DNA of 42,837 bases from JAVVHE01 sp038238915 (lineage in GTDB: Bacteria > Pseudomonadota > Alphaproteobacteria > Sphingomonadales > Sphingomonadaceae), in NCBI GenBank assembly GCA_038238915.1, contig JBBSFH010000023.1:1-42837 (forward strand), given 5' to 3'. A program made the translations under genes and the position numbers. Within the stretch, counting starts at the first letter, position 1, and every line of letters begins with the position of its first letter. The notes beneath the pieces were generated by a model, which ran no database searches, had not been told where the DNA came from, and was given only the letters and a program-made list of their open reading frames with translations. Of this stretch, positions 17,825-27,123 are shown piece by piece.

Positions 17825-20194
17825 TCAACGCGCGCCTTGCGGGCCGATCTTCCCCGCCATCTCGGCGATCAGCGTGTCGGCCCGGACAAGATCGTCGTGC
17901 GGGAGCGTGGCGCGAAGGTGGTCGCGCAGCGTGGCGGCGTTGATCTGGCGGACGCTATCGAGCGCCGAGACGTGGTTTGACTGCTGGAACTTGTCGTTGA
18001 AGACGATTGCCAGCGTGATCGCGGCGAGCGTGCGCACCGGATCGCGCTCGCCCAGCATGCGCCCGTTATAGAGGCTGGCCAACGTCATCAGCGCGTTGGG
18101 AACGCCGCGCTCGGCCGCCATCTGGATGTATTTTGCCCCGCCCGCGATGTCGCGCGGGGTCCCGCTGCCCTCCAGCTGCAACAGTCCCCACGCGTTCATG
18201 CCATCGACGTTGCCCGCCTCGGCCGAGCGCTTGTACGTCTGCGCCGCGAGCGCAGTGTCGCGCGGCGTGCCTTCGCCGGTGCGGTAGCAATCGGCGAGCA
18301 CATTCAATGCGGAGAGATTGCCTGCCTCCACCGCGCGCTTCGCCCATGCAAACGCCTTGGCACCGTCGCGGTCGAGCGCGGACGGATCATGATAGGCTTC
18401 ATACAGCCCGCGCATCGCGTTCGGGTTCCCGGCCTCGGCAGCCTCGATCAACAGCCCGATCGCGCGCGGACGGTCCGCAGTCACGCGCATTCCATGGAGC
18501 AGCATCAAGCCCAAATTCACGCGCGCGTTGCTGTTTCCGAGCGCGACCGCGCGCTCGAGCAGTTGCACCGCCTTCGCCGGGTCGCGCGGGACGCCGCACG
18601 CGTCGGTTACGTAACACATGCCAAGCGCCGTGACCCCAGCGCTGTCGTTCTTCGCCGCCGCCGCTTCGAACAGCTTGCGCGCGCGCTCGGGATCGCGCGC
18701 GACGCCGGTGCCGCTCGCGTAAAGACTACCGAGCGCGACCTGCGCGGTCGTCGATCCACCGCCCACCGCGCGATCGAGCAGCTCCACACCCGCGAGCCGG
18801 TTGGGAACCTCGCTCACCTGCCCGCGCGCGATCGCGTCGCCCAAAAATGCCTGGCACTCGGTCCAGCCATTCCCTGCGCCTATCGCCAGCCATTTGAACG
18901 CAGCCTTCAACCCAGCTGGTCCCGGCTGTTCTATTGCGATCAACGTGCCCAGACTGCATGCCGATGCTGTCAGACCGCCGTTCGCGGATTTCTCAAAGAG
19001 CAGCTTGGCACGCGCCACGTCCCTGGGCACCGATCTCCCGATTGCAAGTTCGCGGGCGAGCAGGTTCATCGCATCGATGCTGCCCATATCGATCGCATGT
19101 TCGAGCGACGCCATGCCCGCCTTCGGATCGCGCGCGCAGCTGATACCCTGCATCTGCATCGCGCCGAGTGTGCCATAGCCGGATCGGAACCCGGCTGAAG
19201 CTGCTTCGCGCGCAAGGCCGCATGCACGCGGCAGTTCGTGCGGGTCAGTCAGCATGAAGGCGATGGTCTTCGCCATCTCTGCCTTTGCCGAAATGAAGCC
19301 CGCGTCGGCGGCGCGCTGGAACCACGCCAGCGCGCGTCGGTAATCATGGTCGACGCGGCGCTGGGATTCGGCCTCTACCCCCGCGTCGATCGCCGCGAAC
19401 GGTCGGCCCGCCGCATACGCGCGCGCGAACCATTGCTCCGAGCGCGCGGGGTCGACCGGAATTGACCCCGCGCCGTTCTGGTACATATTGCCCAGCGCCT
19501 CGGCCGCTTCGGCGACACCGCCGCGAGCCGCCGTCTCGAACTCGCCGCGCGCCTCCTCGGCGTCGGGCTTGTGCTCCCAGCCTTCCAGCGCGGCGTTGCC
19601 CAGATACATGTGCGCGGGCGCGAAGCCTGTTGCCGCCAGTTCGCGCAGCGCCTGGGCGGCCGCCTTGCGGCGCTCGGGCGTCGCGGCGTGTTCGTGCACG
19701 CGAACCACCTCGATCCACATCCGCGCGTACGGATTGTTGACCTGGGCGGCGCGCTGGAAGGCGAGGATCGCCCACTCCTTTTCGGCATCGGCCTTGGCGG
19801 CGTTGGTCAACAGCTCGCCGAGCAACACATAGGTGTCGATCACGCCGCCACGGATCGCCGCCTGCGCGAGTGTGCAGGCGCGCTTGGTGCTCTCCACGGT
19901 ATGCACGGGGCGCGAATCGTCGAGCAACGCTGCGGCGGCGTTATGCGCGTCGGTGGGGCGCATCGCATCGTCGGCGGCGGCGAGCAGGCTTGCGCGCGCC
20001 GCGTCATCCTTGGGCGCACGATCGCCGATCATGAAGATCATCGGCACCATCAGCGGCACCGCGATGGCGCTGCAGCGCTCGGGTGCCATCACCGGATCGT
20101 CCGCGAGCAACGACGGTGCCGCGCCCGGCGTGTCGGCGCGCGCGCCAGCCCCGGCGACGATTGCCATCGCGATGATCGCCAACCCCCAGCGCAT
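17825..20194 (-). CDS. Exported Sel1-repeat protein
   Basis: About 789 residues from ATG 20194, which has GGGAG at a suitable distance; the frame is open to 20266. The N-terminus (MRWGLAIIAMAIVAGAGARA) is a signal peptide, so the protein should be periplasmic or secreted. At least ten Sel1-like TPR repeats follow from about residue 150, recognisable by A..LG.MY.NGAGS and A...LG.LYASGTGVARDPERA units. Such alpha-solenoids bind other proteins. The gene lies tail to tail with virB11 (10 bases between stops), so it is not in that operon. A link to secretion is possible but only positional. Confidence 0.88.
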   Translation of the reverse strand: MRWGLAIIAMAIVAGAGARADTPGAAPSLLADDPVMAPERCSAIAVPLMVPMIFMIGDRAPKDDAARASLLAAADDAMRPTDAHNAAAALLDDSRPVHTVESTKRACTLAQAAIRGGVIDTYVLLGELLTNAAKADAEKEWAILAFQRAAQVNNPYARMWIEVVRVHEHAATPERRKAAAQALRELAATGFAPAHMYLGNAALEGWEHKPDAEEARGEFETAARGGVAEAAEALGNMYQNGAGSIPVDPARSEQWFARAYAAGRPFAAIDAGVEAESQRRVDHDYRRALAWFQRAADAGFISAKAEMAKTIAFMLTDPHELPRACGLAREAASAGFRSGYGTLGAMQMQGISCARDPKAGMASLEHAIDMGSIDAMNLLARELAIGRSVPRDVARAKLLFEKSANGGLTASACSLGTLIAIEQPGPAGLKAAFKWLAIGAGNGWTECQAFLGDAIARGQVSEVPNRLAGVELLDRAVGGGSTTAQVALGSLYASGTGVARDPERARKLFEAAAAKNDSAGVTALGMCYVTDACGVPRDPAKAVQLLERAVALGNSNARVNLGLMLLHGMRVTADRPRAIGLLIEAAEAGNPNAMRGLYEAYHDPSALDRDGAKAFAWAKRAVEAGNLSALNVLADCYRTGEGTPRDTALAAQTYKRSAEAGNVDGMNAWGLLQLEGSGTPRDIAGGAKYIQMAAERGVPNALMTLASLYNGRMLGERDPVRTLAAITLAIVFNDKFQQSNHVSALDSVRQINAATLRDHLRATLPHDDLVRADTLIAEMAGKIGPQGAR

Positions 20195-20294
20195 TGCCGT
20201 CCACTCCCGTCGATCATCCGCGATAGCAGGCGCGCGCGAATATGCGAATATGGACGGGCGTGACATCGCCGCAGCACGGCCTTAGCGCCATGCG

Positions 20295-21227
20295 ATGACA
20301 ACCGCTTTCCTCTTCCCCGGCCAAGGCAGCCAACAGATCGGCATGGGGGCCGAACTTGCCACCGCAAGCATCCACGCGCGCGAGGTCTTCGCCGAGGTGG
20401 ACGAGGCGCTCGGCCAGAACCTGTTCCGTCTGATGCGGGAGGGGCCCGAGGAGGAACTGACGCTCACCGCCAACGCACAGCCCGCGATCATGGCGGTCAG
20501 CCTCGCGGTGCTGCGGGTGCTCGAACGCGAGGGCGGAGTGCGGCTGTCCGCACGCGCGGCGTTCGTGGCGGGCCACAGTCTGGGTGAATATAGTGCGCTG
20601 TGCGCGGCAGGATCGCTGGGACTGGCCGAGACCGCGCGGCTGCTCCGGTTGCGCGGGCGCGCGATGCAGGACGCGGTAGCGCAGGGCGAGGGGGCGATGG
20701 CGGCGCTGCTCGGCCTCGATCTCGCGGCTGCGCGCGGGGTGGCGGCGGCGGCAGCAGACGGCGAGGTGTGCGAGGCGGCGAACGATAACGCGCCCGGCCA
20801 GGTGGTGCTCTCGGGGCATGCGGGCGCAATCGATCGCGCCATCCTGCTGGCGAAGGATTTCGGCGCGCGGAAGGCGATCCGGCTGCAGGTGTCTGCGCCG
20901 TTCCACTGCCGCCTGATGGAGCCCGCCGCGCGTGCGATGGCCAATGCGCTGGCGACGGCGACGATCCACGCGCCGTTCGTGCGGCTGGTGGCCAATGTCA
21001 CGGCCTCGCCGGTCGTCGCACCCTCCGACATCGCGCGATTGCTAGTGGAGCAGGTGACTGGCCTCGTGCGCTGGCGTGAGAGCGTGGAGACGATGGCGGA
21101 CGCGGGCGTGGAGCGGTTCGTCGAGCTGGGCGCGAAGGTGCTGGGGCCGATGGGCAAGCGCACCGTGCCGGGGGCGGAGCAGGTGAGCCTGGTGTCGATG
21201 CGTGATGTGGAAGGGTGGGCGCGGTAG
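20295..21227 (+). CDS. fabD: Malonyl CoA-acyl carrier protein transacylase
   Basis: A 310-residue protein of normal FabD length. It starts with the conserved FLFPGQGSQQIGMG, has the nucleophile Ser95 in GHSLGEYSAL, the QPAIMAVS segment, and SAPFHCRLM with the catalytic His. It loads malonate onto ACP for fatty-acid synthesis in the cytoplasm. The usual partners fabG, acpP and fabF are not next to it here: the neighbours point away or are unrelated. It is divergent from the Sel1 gene, with 100 bases between starts. Confidence 0.96.
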   Translation: MTTAFLFPGQGSQQIGMGAELATASIHAREVFAEVDEALGQNLFRLMREGPEEELTLTANAQPAIMAVSLAVLRVLEREGGVRLSARAAFVAGHSLGEYSALCAAGSLGLAETARLLRLRGRAMQDAVAQGEGAMAALLGLDLAAARGVAAAAADGEVCEAANDNAPGQVVLSGHAGAIDRAILLAKDFGARKAIRLQVSAPFHCRLMEPAARAMANALATATIHAPFVRLVANVTASPVVAPSDIARLLVEQVTGLVRWRESVETMADAGVERFVELGAKVLGPMGKRTVPGAEQVSLVSMRDVEGWAR

Positions 21228-21238
21228 CTCGGGTGCCC

Positions 21239-22039
21239 TCAGCCCCGCAAGGCCCCCGCCACCAGCCGGTGCAGCTTGGAGTGGATGCCGTCTGCGCCCG
21301 CGACCACCTCGCCGCGCTCGATCGGTTTGTCGCCGCCGCGGTAATCGGTGACGTAACCGCCTGCCTCGCGCACCAGCAGCACGCCCGCTGCGATGTCCCA
21401 CGGCTGCAGCCCGCGTTCCCAGAAGCCATCGAACCGCCCCGCCGCCACCCACGCGAGATCGAGCGCTGCCGAGCCGAAGCGGCGGATGCCCGCGACCTCG
21501 GGGATCACCGCGTCGGCAATCGCGGTCCATTCGGGGAGATCGCCGTGGCCCTTGAAAGGGATTCCTGTGGCGATCAGGCAATCGGCCAGGTCGCGTCGGG
21601 CGCTGACTCGCAGCCGCGCGTCCTGCAACCATGCACCACGCCCGCGTTCGGCCCAGAAGCTCTCGTCGGTGAGCGGCTGATACACCAGCCCCGCCACGAT
21701 CTGCCCCGCCTCCTCGACCGCGATCGAGATCGCGAAGTGGGGGATACCGTGGAGGAAGTTGGACGTGCCGTCGATCGGATCGATGACGAAGCGGGGCATG
21801 CCGGGCTTGCCCGCGATCTCGCCCTCCTCCTCCATCAGGAAGCCGTAATCGGGCCGCGCCTTGCGCAGTTCGTCGCGCAGCGTGGCCTCCGCCATGCGAT
21901 CGGCCTGGCTGACGAAATCGGCAGGCCCCTTGCGGCTGACCTGAAGGTTGGCGACCTCGTTAAAATCGCGCCGCAGCTTGGGCGCGGCCTTGCGCGCGGC
22001 CTTGTCCATGACGGTGATTAGGGCGGAGTGGGCGGGCAT
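21239..22039 (-). CDS. Inositol monophosphatase family protein
   Basis: A 266-residue protein from ATG 22039 (MPAHSALITVMDKAARKAAP). Metal-binding motifs of the family are intact: EEEGE near residue 70, DPIDGTSNF near 85, and PWDIAAG near 210 with the AGG that follows. Such enzymes hydrolyse inositol-1-phosphate or related sugar phosphates with Mg2+; in bacteria SuhB-like members also act in rRNA maturation. A frame extension to 22162 runs into the repeat below and is not credible. It faces fabD tail to tail with 11 bases between stops and lies downstream of rpsD on the same strand. Confidence 0.94.
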   Translation of the reverse strand: MPAHSALITVMDKAARKAAPKLRRDFNEVANLQVSRKGPADFVSQADRMAEATLRDELRKARPDYGFLMEEEGEIAGKPGMPRFVIDPIDGTSNFLHGIPHFAISIAVEEAGQIVAGLVYQPLTDESFWAERGRGAWLQDARLRVSARRDLADCLIATGIPFKGHGDLPEWTAIADAVIPEVAGIRRFGSAALDLAWVAAGRFDGFWERGLQPWDIAAGVLLVREAGGYVTDYRGGDKPIERGEVVAGADGIHSKLHRLVAGALRG

Positions 22040-22050
22040 GGGGGCCTTTC

Positions 22051-22224
22051 CCCTCTCCCCTTGCGGGAGAGGGCTACGAAGCCTTGGTGAGCGTTCTTCA
22101 CGCGAACCTAGGCACAGTCGGGTGAGGGGGGCTCTGTCGGGCGAGACAGACCCCTCGCCCAACCGCGCCTAACCTCGGCTTTGCCTCGCTAAGGCTGCGT
22201 ATCCCTCTCCCGCAAGGGGAGAGG
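22051..22224. repeat. Paired REP/BIME-like inverted repeat
   Basis: Two copies of a palindrome face each other: 22051-22073 (core CCTCTCCCCTTGCGGGAGAGG) and 22203-22224 (core CCTCTCCCGCAAGGGGAGAGG), about 130 bases apart. Each copy can fold by itself, and the copies can pair with each other to form a long stem. The spacer holds further short inverted segments (GCCTTGG near 22081, CTAAGGC near 22189). Similar CCTCTCCC-CAAGGGGAGAGG units are familiar as intergenic repeats in sphingomonads. It separates rpsD from the inositol monophosphatase gene and may act as a terminator or mRNA stabiliser. Confidence 0.8.
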
Positions 22225-22257
22225 AGCAGTTCGCACGCGCGTGCGGTCGCTCCATCG

Positions 22258-22872
22258 CTAGCGCGAGTAAAACTCCACCACCAGATTGGGCTCCATCTTC
22301 ACCGGATACGGCACCTCGTCCAGGGTCGGCACGCGCACGTAGGTCACCTTGAAGGCACCATCGGGCGCGACATATTCGGGAACGTCGCGCTCGGCGAGGC
22401 TCTGGGCTTCGAGCACCAGCGCCATTTCGCGCGCTTTCGTGCCCAGTTCGATCACATCGCCGGGCTTCACGCGGGCCGAGCCGATGTTGCAGCGCTTGCC
22501 GTTCACCATCACGTGACCGTGGTTAACCAACTGGCGCGCGGCAAAGATCGTCGGCGTGAACTTGGCGCGGTAGACTACCATGTCGAGCCGCATCTCGAGC
22601 AGCCCGATCAGGTTGCGCGAGGTATCGCCCTTCATACGCGATGCTTCCTCGTAGATCGCACGGAACATCTTTTCGGTGACGTTACCGTAATAGCCCTTCA
22701 GCTTCTGCTTGGCACGAAGCTGAATGCCGAAATCGCTGACCTTCTGCTTGCGGCGCTGGCCATGCTGACCTGGGCCATATTCGCGCTTGTTGACCGGCGA
22801 CTTGGGGCGACCCCAGATATTTTCGCCCATGCGGCGATCGAGTTTATACTTGGCACCGATACGCTTCGACAT
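22258..22872 (-). CDS. rpsD: 30S ribosomal protein S4
   Basis: A 204-residue protein of standard length: MSKRIGAKYKLDRRMGENIW, then the GPGQHGQRR loop, and an S4 domain (about 95-160) with RLDMVVYRAKF and GHVMVNGKR. It binds 16S rRNA and starts assembly of the small subunit. It stands alone, apart from the alpha operon, as is usual in this group as I recall. Start ATG 22872 faces the S9 peptidase gene with 238 bases between starts, which should hold both promoters. Confidence 0.98.
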   Translation of the reverse strand: MSKRIGAKYKLDRRMGENIWGRPKSPVNKREYGPGQHGQRRKQKVSDFGIQLRAKQKLKGYYGNVTEKMFRAIYEEASRMKGDTSRNLIGLLEMRLDMVVYRAKFTPTIFAARQLVNHGHVMVNGKRCNIGSARVKPGDVIELGTKAREMALVLEAQSLAERDVPEYVAPDGAFKVTYVRVPTLDEVPYPVKMEPNLVVEFYSR

Positions 22873-23110
22873 TCACATTCCAATCCGCAGTTGTCACAAA
22901 GCCCGAGGTCTGAGCGCCACTTCGCCAGACAGGCGAACGCGCGGCCACCGCTTCACTCGGGGTGCGGGGCCGATTGCGAGCGGCGCTGTCTGCGCGGGGC
23001 GGGCACGAAAGTCAATGGACCTGGTTAGGGCCATGCGGTGCGACGTGGAGGGCCTTGCCAGTATTGGGGGAGGGATTAGCGTGCCGGTCATAATTTGGGG
23101 GAAGGTTTCC

Positions 23111-25123
23111 ATGCGCTCACTCGTCACCGCGCTCGTCGCGCTCCTCGGCGCGTCCCCCTTGGCAGCGCAACCCGCCGCCTCGCCCGATCTCGCGGCAGCG
23201 TTCGGCGCGCTTCCTGACATCCGCAACGTCGAGCCATCACCCGATGGACGGATGGTGTCTTACCTGTCGCCAACACAGGAAGGCGGTACCGCGCTGGTCA
23301 TTGCCACGCTCGATGGAGGCGGCGCAAAGGCAGTGTTCGCGGACAAGCCTTCAACCGGCGTGCGACTTAGCAGCTGCGAATGGGCCAAGATCGATCGGCT
23401 CGTGTGCTCGCTCAGGACCGAGGGCAAGGTCGATCGCGGCATGATGACGTTCGAGCGCCTGATCGCGGTTTCTCCCGATGGTAGCGGGGCGCGCTCGCTC
23501 GGGCGCACGCAGACCGGCGACGTGACCGGCGGCTTCAGCACGAGCGACGGTGAAATGATCGATCGCCTCGTCGATTCACCGGACGAGATCCTGTTGGCCG
23601 AACAGGTCTTCGCGGAGGATACGCGCAATTCGCGCCTCGCGCAGGCGAAGTCCGGGTTTCGCGTGGTGCGGCTAAATCTCAAGACCGGCCAGCGCGCTCA
23701 GATCGAATCGCCGCGGGAGGATGGTGTTCTCTTCATAACGGATAATCGCGGCCAAGTCCGCCTTCGTGGCGTTCGACCGTTCCTTCCCGGTGCCAGCGGC
23801 GAAGGATTGACCTGGCAACAGGCGGGTGCACGCATCGATTACAGCTACCGCACCGCGGCAGGCGGCGTATGGCGTCCGCTCGTCAGCGCTATCATCGGCG
23901 GCGGCCGGAGCAGTTTCGAGCCGCTGGCGATCGATGGCGATCAGCTCTATGCGCGCCGACCGGTCGGCGGCCGCATGGCGCTGGTCCGGCACGCACTCGA
24001 CGGTACGGACGCCGAGACGGTTGTCCTCGCCCGCCCCGATGTCGATGTGGACGATGTCGTGAGTTCGGGCAGATACGGCCATGTCGTTGGCGCATCCTTT
24101 GCAACCGATCGCCGACAGGTCGAGTGGTTCGATCCGGCGATGGCCAAGCTGTCCGCTCAACTGGGCGCTGCGCTGCCCGGCAAGCCGCTCGTCAGCATTC
24201 GCGGCGAGAGTTGGGACGGCAATCGGCTGGTGATCTTCGCGGGATCGGACCGCGATCCCGGCCGTTACTATCTGCTCGATCGGCCAACGCACAAGTTGAC
24301 CGTCATCACCGAGGTCCGGCCGCGTCTAGAGGGGATGACGCTGGGCGCGGTTCGCACAGTGGCGGTACGCGCGCGCGACGGGACGATGGTACCGGCCTAC
24401 CTCACCCTGCCACCCGGCAGGTCGGCCAAAAATCTGCCCACGCTCGTCATGCCTCACGGCGGCCCAGCCGCGCGCGACGAATGGGGGTTCGATTGGTGGC
24501 CCCAATATTATGCGCAACTCGGCTACGCGGTCATCCAGCCCAATTATCGCGGATCGGCGGGATATGGGCAGGCCTGGTATCGCAAGAACGGTTTTCAGGA
24601 CTGGGCAGCCGCCATGGGCGACGTGAACGATGCCGCGCACTGGCTTGTTGCGCAGGGCATCGCCGACTCAACGCGCCTTGCAATCGTCGGCTGGAGCTAC
24701 GGCGGTTATGCCGCACTGCAGGCCAATGTAATCGAGCCCCAGCTCTACAAGGCAGCGGTCGCGGTCGCGCCGGTGACTGATCTGGCGCTGCTGCGCGACC
24801 AGCAAAACCCGGTCTCCTCCACCTACTCGGCCGAGCGAGCCTACATCGGGACGGGCGATCACCTTACGCAAGGATCGCCCGCGCGCCGCGCTGCGGAAAT
24901 CGCAGCGCCCGTGATGATGTTCCAGGGCGAACGCGACATCGTAGTGGATCCCGCGCAGGCGCGGGCGATGGAGGCGGCGCTCAAACGCGCGGGCAAAACC
25001 GCCGAACTCAAGACCTATCCCGGCCTCGGTCACGGTCTGGAGAGCAGCGATGCCCGCGCGGACATGCTGCGCCGCTCCGCCGCGTTCCTCGAAGCCCATC
25101 TCTCGCCCGGGGCCAAGCCGTGA
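23111..25123 (+). CDS. S9-family prolyl oligopeptidase-like peptidase 1
   Basis: A 670-residue exported protein from ATG 23111, with a signal peptide ending ASPLAAQPAAS. Residues 30-380 form a degenerate beta-propeller with SPDGRMVSYLSP at the start; the alpha/beta hydrolase domain has the nucleophile Ser529 in GWSYGGY, Asp in GERDIVVDP, and His in PGLGHGLE, so the triad is complete. It should cut peptides in the periplasm. The stop overlaps the GTG of a close paralogue by 4 bases, so they are co-translated. Confidence 0.93.
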   Translation: MRSLVTALVALLGASPLAAQPAASPDLAAAFGALPDIRNVEPSPDGRMVSYLSPTQEGGTALVIATLDGGGAKAVFADKPSTGVRLSSCEWAKIDRLVCSLRTEGKVDRGMMTFERLIAVSPDGSGARSLGRTQTGDVTGGFSTSDGEMIDRLVDSPDEILLAEQVFAEDTRNSRLAQAKSGFRVVRLNLKTGQRAQIESPREDGVLFITDNRGQVRLRGVRPFLPGASGEGLTWQQAGARIDYSYRTAAGGVWRPLVSAIIGGGRSSFEPLAIDGDQLYARRPVGGRMALVRHALDGTDAETVVLARPDVDVDDVVSSGRYGHVVGASFATDRRQVEWFDPAMAKLSAQLGAALPGKPLVSIRGESWDGNRLVIFAGSDRDPGRYYLLDRPTHKLTVITEVRPRLEGMTLGAVRTVAVRARDGTMVPAYLTLPPGRSAKNLPTLVMPHGGPAARDEWGFDWWPQYYAQLGYAVIQPNYRGSAGYGQAWYRKNGFQDWAAAMGDVNDAAHWLVAQGIADSTRLAIVGWSYGGYAALQANVIEPQLYKAAVAVAPVTDLALLRDQQNPVSSTYSAERAYIGTGDHLTQGSPARRAAEIAAPVMMFQGERDIVVDPAQARAMEAALKRAGKTAELKTYPGLGHGLESSDARADMLRRSAAFLEAHLSPGAKP

Positions 25124-27123
25124 TCCGCCGGCATCCCGCGCTCTGGCTCCTGATCGCGCTCGCCGCTGCAACCACCGCGCACGCCGCGCCGCCCGCGCTG
25201 CCCCACCTCGACGATCTCGCCGCCAGATTCGGCGCAAGGCCCGATGTGGGCGCGATCGCGCTTTCGCCCGAGGGCAACGCGCTCGTGGTGGTCGCGCCGA
25301 TCGACGGCACCCGATCGGTCGCGATCGTCCACGATCTCGGCACAGACAAGCGCGCCCCGATTATCGCCGACACCAAGAGTGAGTTCGCGTTGCAGGGCTG
25401 CACCTTCAAAACCGATGTGCGCCTGATCTGCACGCTCTTCACCCCCGCCAACGTCGAAGGCACGCTGCTCAGCTTTACGCGCATCTTTGCCGTGGACCGC
25501 GACGGCCGCAACGTGAAGCTGCTCGGACGCCAGCCGACCGCGGCCGACTCCGGGCCGATGCAGTCGAGCGGCGAGATACTGGATCTTCTGCCCGACGATC
25601 CAGCGCATATCGTAATGGGTATCCGCGCCCGCGTCGGCGGCGATGGTTCGATGGGCTTGGGGGCCGAACTCGTCGATGTCACGACCACGAGAATGCACAC
25701 GCTGGAACCGTATCGGGAGGAGAATATGGGGCTGGCCACTGACAGCCACGGCCATGTCCGCATCCGTTCGCTCGGGTCCAAGGACTTCAGCGGTGCATGG
25801 AAGCGCGCGATGCGATACGCGGTGCGCGCGGAGGACGGCAAGACGTGGACCACCGTGGGCACCGACGATCTGTTCAGCGGCGGCGGTACCGATGTCATCG
25901 GCTTCGATGGCGATGACAAGTCGATCCTCGCACTCAAGCCCAAGGACGGTCGCCGTGCGCTCTACCGGCTCGCGGCCGATGGTTCGGGGCACGAGGAACT
26001 GCTGTTCGCAAGCGACAAGGTCGATGTCGATGGGGTGATGCGCATCGGCAAATACGCGCGCCCGGTTGCGGCGCGCTACACGCTGGACAGCACGGAATAC
26101 AAATTCTTCGATTCCAATATAGAACGGCTGGCGCGTTTACTGCGCAAGGCGTTGCCCGATACCCCGCAGGTGACGATCCTCGATGAAAGCTGGAACGGAA
26201 AGAAGAAACTGATCTACGCCGGGTCCGATACCAATCCGGGCACCTTCTACATCTACAACGCCGATACGCATGAACTCGCCCTGCTTTTCGCCGAGCGCCC
26301 TGAACTCGTTGGCCGTAAGATGGCGGCCGTGCGCGCGGTCGATTACGCGGCTGCCGATCGCACGCGCATTCCCGCCTATCTCACGCTCCCGCCGGGGAAA
26401 ACCGATCTCTCGGACCTGCCCGCGATCGTGATGCCGCACGGCGGCCCCTCGGCGCGCGACGAGCGCGGGTTCGATTGGCTCGCGCAATTCTGGGCAGCGA
26501 GCGGTTACGCGGTGCTTCAGCCCAATTTTCGTGGCTCGTCGGGCTATGGCGAGAAATGGTTCGTCGAGAACGGCTTTAAATCGTGGCATATCGCGATGGG
26601 AGATATCAACGATGGTGCGCGCTGGCTGCTCTCGCAACATGCAGATGCGAGCAGGCTGGCGATCTTCGGGTGGAGCTACGGCGGCTATGCGGCGCTGCAG
26701 GCCAACGTGCTCGATCCCAAGCTCTACAAGGCGGCGATCGCGGTCGCGCCGGTGACCGATCTGTCGCTGCTCAAATCGGAGAGCGCGGGGTTCGAGGACG
26801 AGCGCATTCGGCGCGATTTCATTGGCACCGGCCCGCACATCGTCGAAGGATCGCCCGCAAAGAACGCGGCGCGGATCGGGGTGCCGGTGCTGATCTTCCA
26901 GGGCGACAAGGATCTGAACGTCGATATCGCCCAGGCGCGCCGCATGGACGCGGCGCTGGTGCACGCGGGCAAGCCGCACAGGTTGATCGTCTACCCGGGC
27001 CTCGATCACCAGCTCGACGATGGCGATGCGCGCGCGGACATGCTGCGGCGTTCGGCGGCGTTTCTTGTCGACACGATGGGTGCGCCGGTCAGTCCCGTCG
27101 CCGCTTCGTCAACGCCGAAATGA
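25120..27123 (+). CDS. S9-family prolyl oligopeptidase-like peptidase 2
   Basis: A 667-residue paralogue of the previous gene, from GTG 25120. The signal peptide ends AATTAHAAPP. The same propeller-then-hydrolase plan is seen: Ser519 in GWSYGGY, GDKDLNVDI and PGLDHQLDDGDA, all catalytic residues kept. Long matched blocks, such as VMPHGGPSARDERGFDW against VMPHGGPAARDEWGFDW in the first copy, point to tandem duplication. Its last 35 bases overlap the end of the convergent trmJ gene. Substrate preference cannot be read from the sequence. Confidence 0.93.
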   Translation: MIRRHPALWLLIALAAATTAHAAPPALPHLDDLAARFGARPDVGAIALSPEGNALVVVAPIDGTRSVAIVHDLGTDKRAPIIADTKSEFALQGCTFKTDVRLICTLFTPANVEGTLLSFTRIFAVDRDGRNVKLLGRQPTAADSGPMQSSGEILDLLPDDPAHIVMGIRARVGGDGSMGLGAELVDVTTTRMHTLEPYREENMGLATDSHGHVRIRSLGSKDFSGAWKRAMRYAVRAEDGKTWTTVGTDDLFSGGGTDVIGFDGDDKSILALKPKDGRRALYRLAADGSGHEELLFASDKVDVDGVMRIGKYARPVAARYTLDSTEYKFFDSNIERLARLLRKALPDTPQVTILDESWNGKKKLIYAGSDTNPGTFYIYNADTHELALLFAERPELVGRKMAAVRAVDYAAADRTRIPAYLTLPPGKTDLSDLPAIVMPHGGPSARDERGFDWLAQFWAASGYAVLQPNFRGSSGYGEKWFVENGFKSWHIAMGDINDGARWLLSQHADASRLAIFGWSYGGYAALQANVLDPKLYKAAIAVAPVTDLSLLKSESAGFEDERIRRDFIGTGPHIVEGSPAKNAARIGVPVLIFQGDKDLNVDIAQARRMDAALVHAGKPHRLIVYPGLDHQLDDGDARADMLRRSAAFLVDTMGAPVSPVAASSTPK

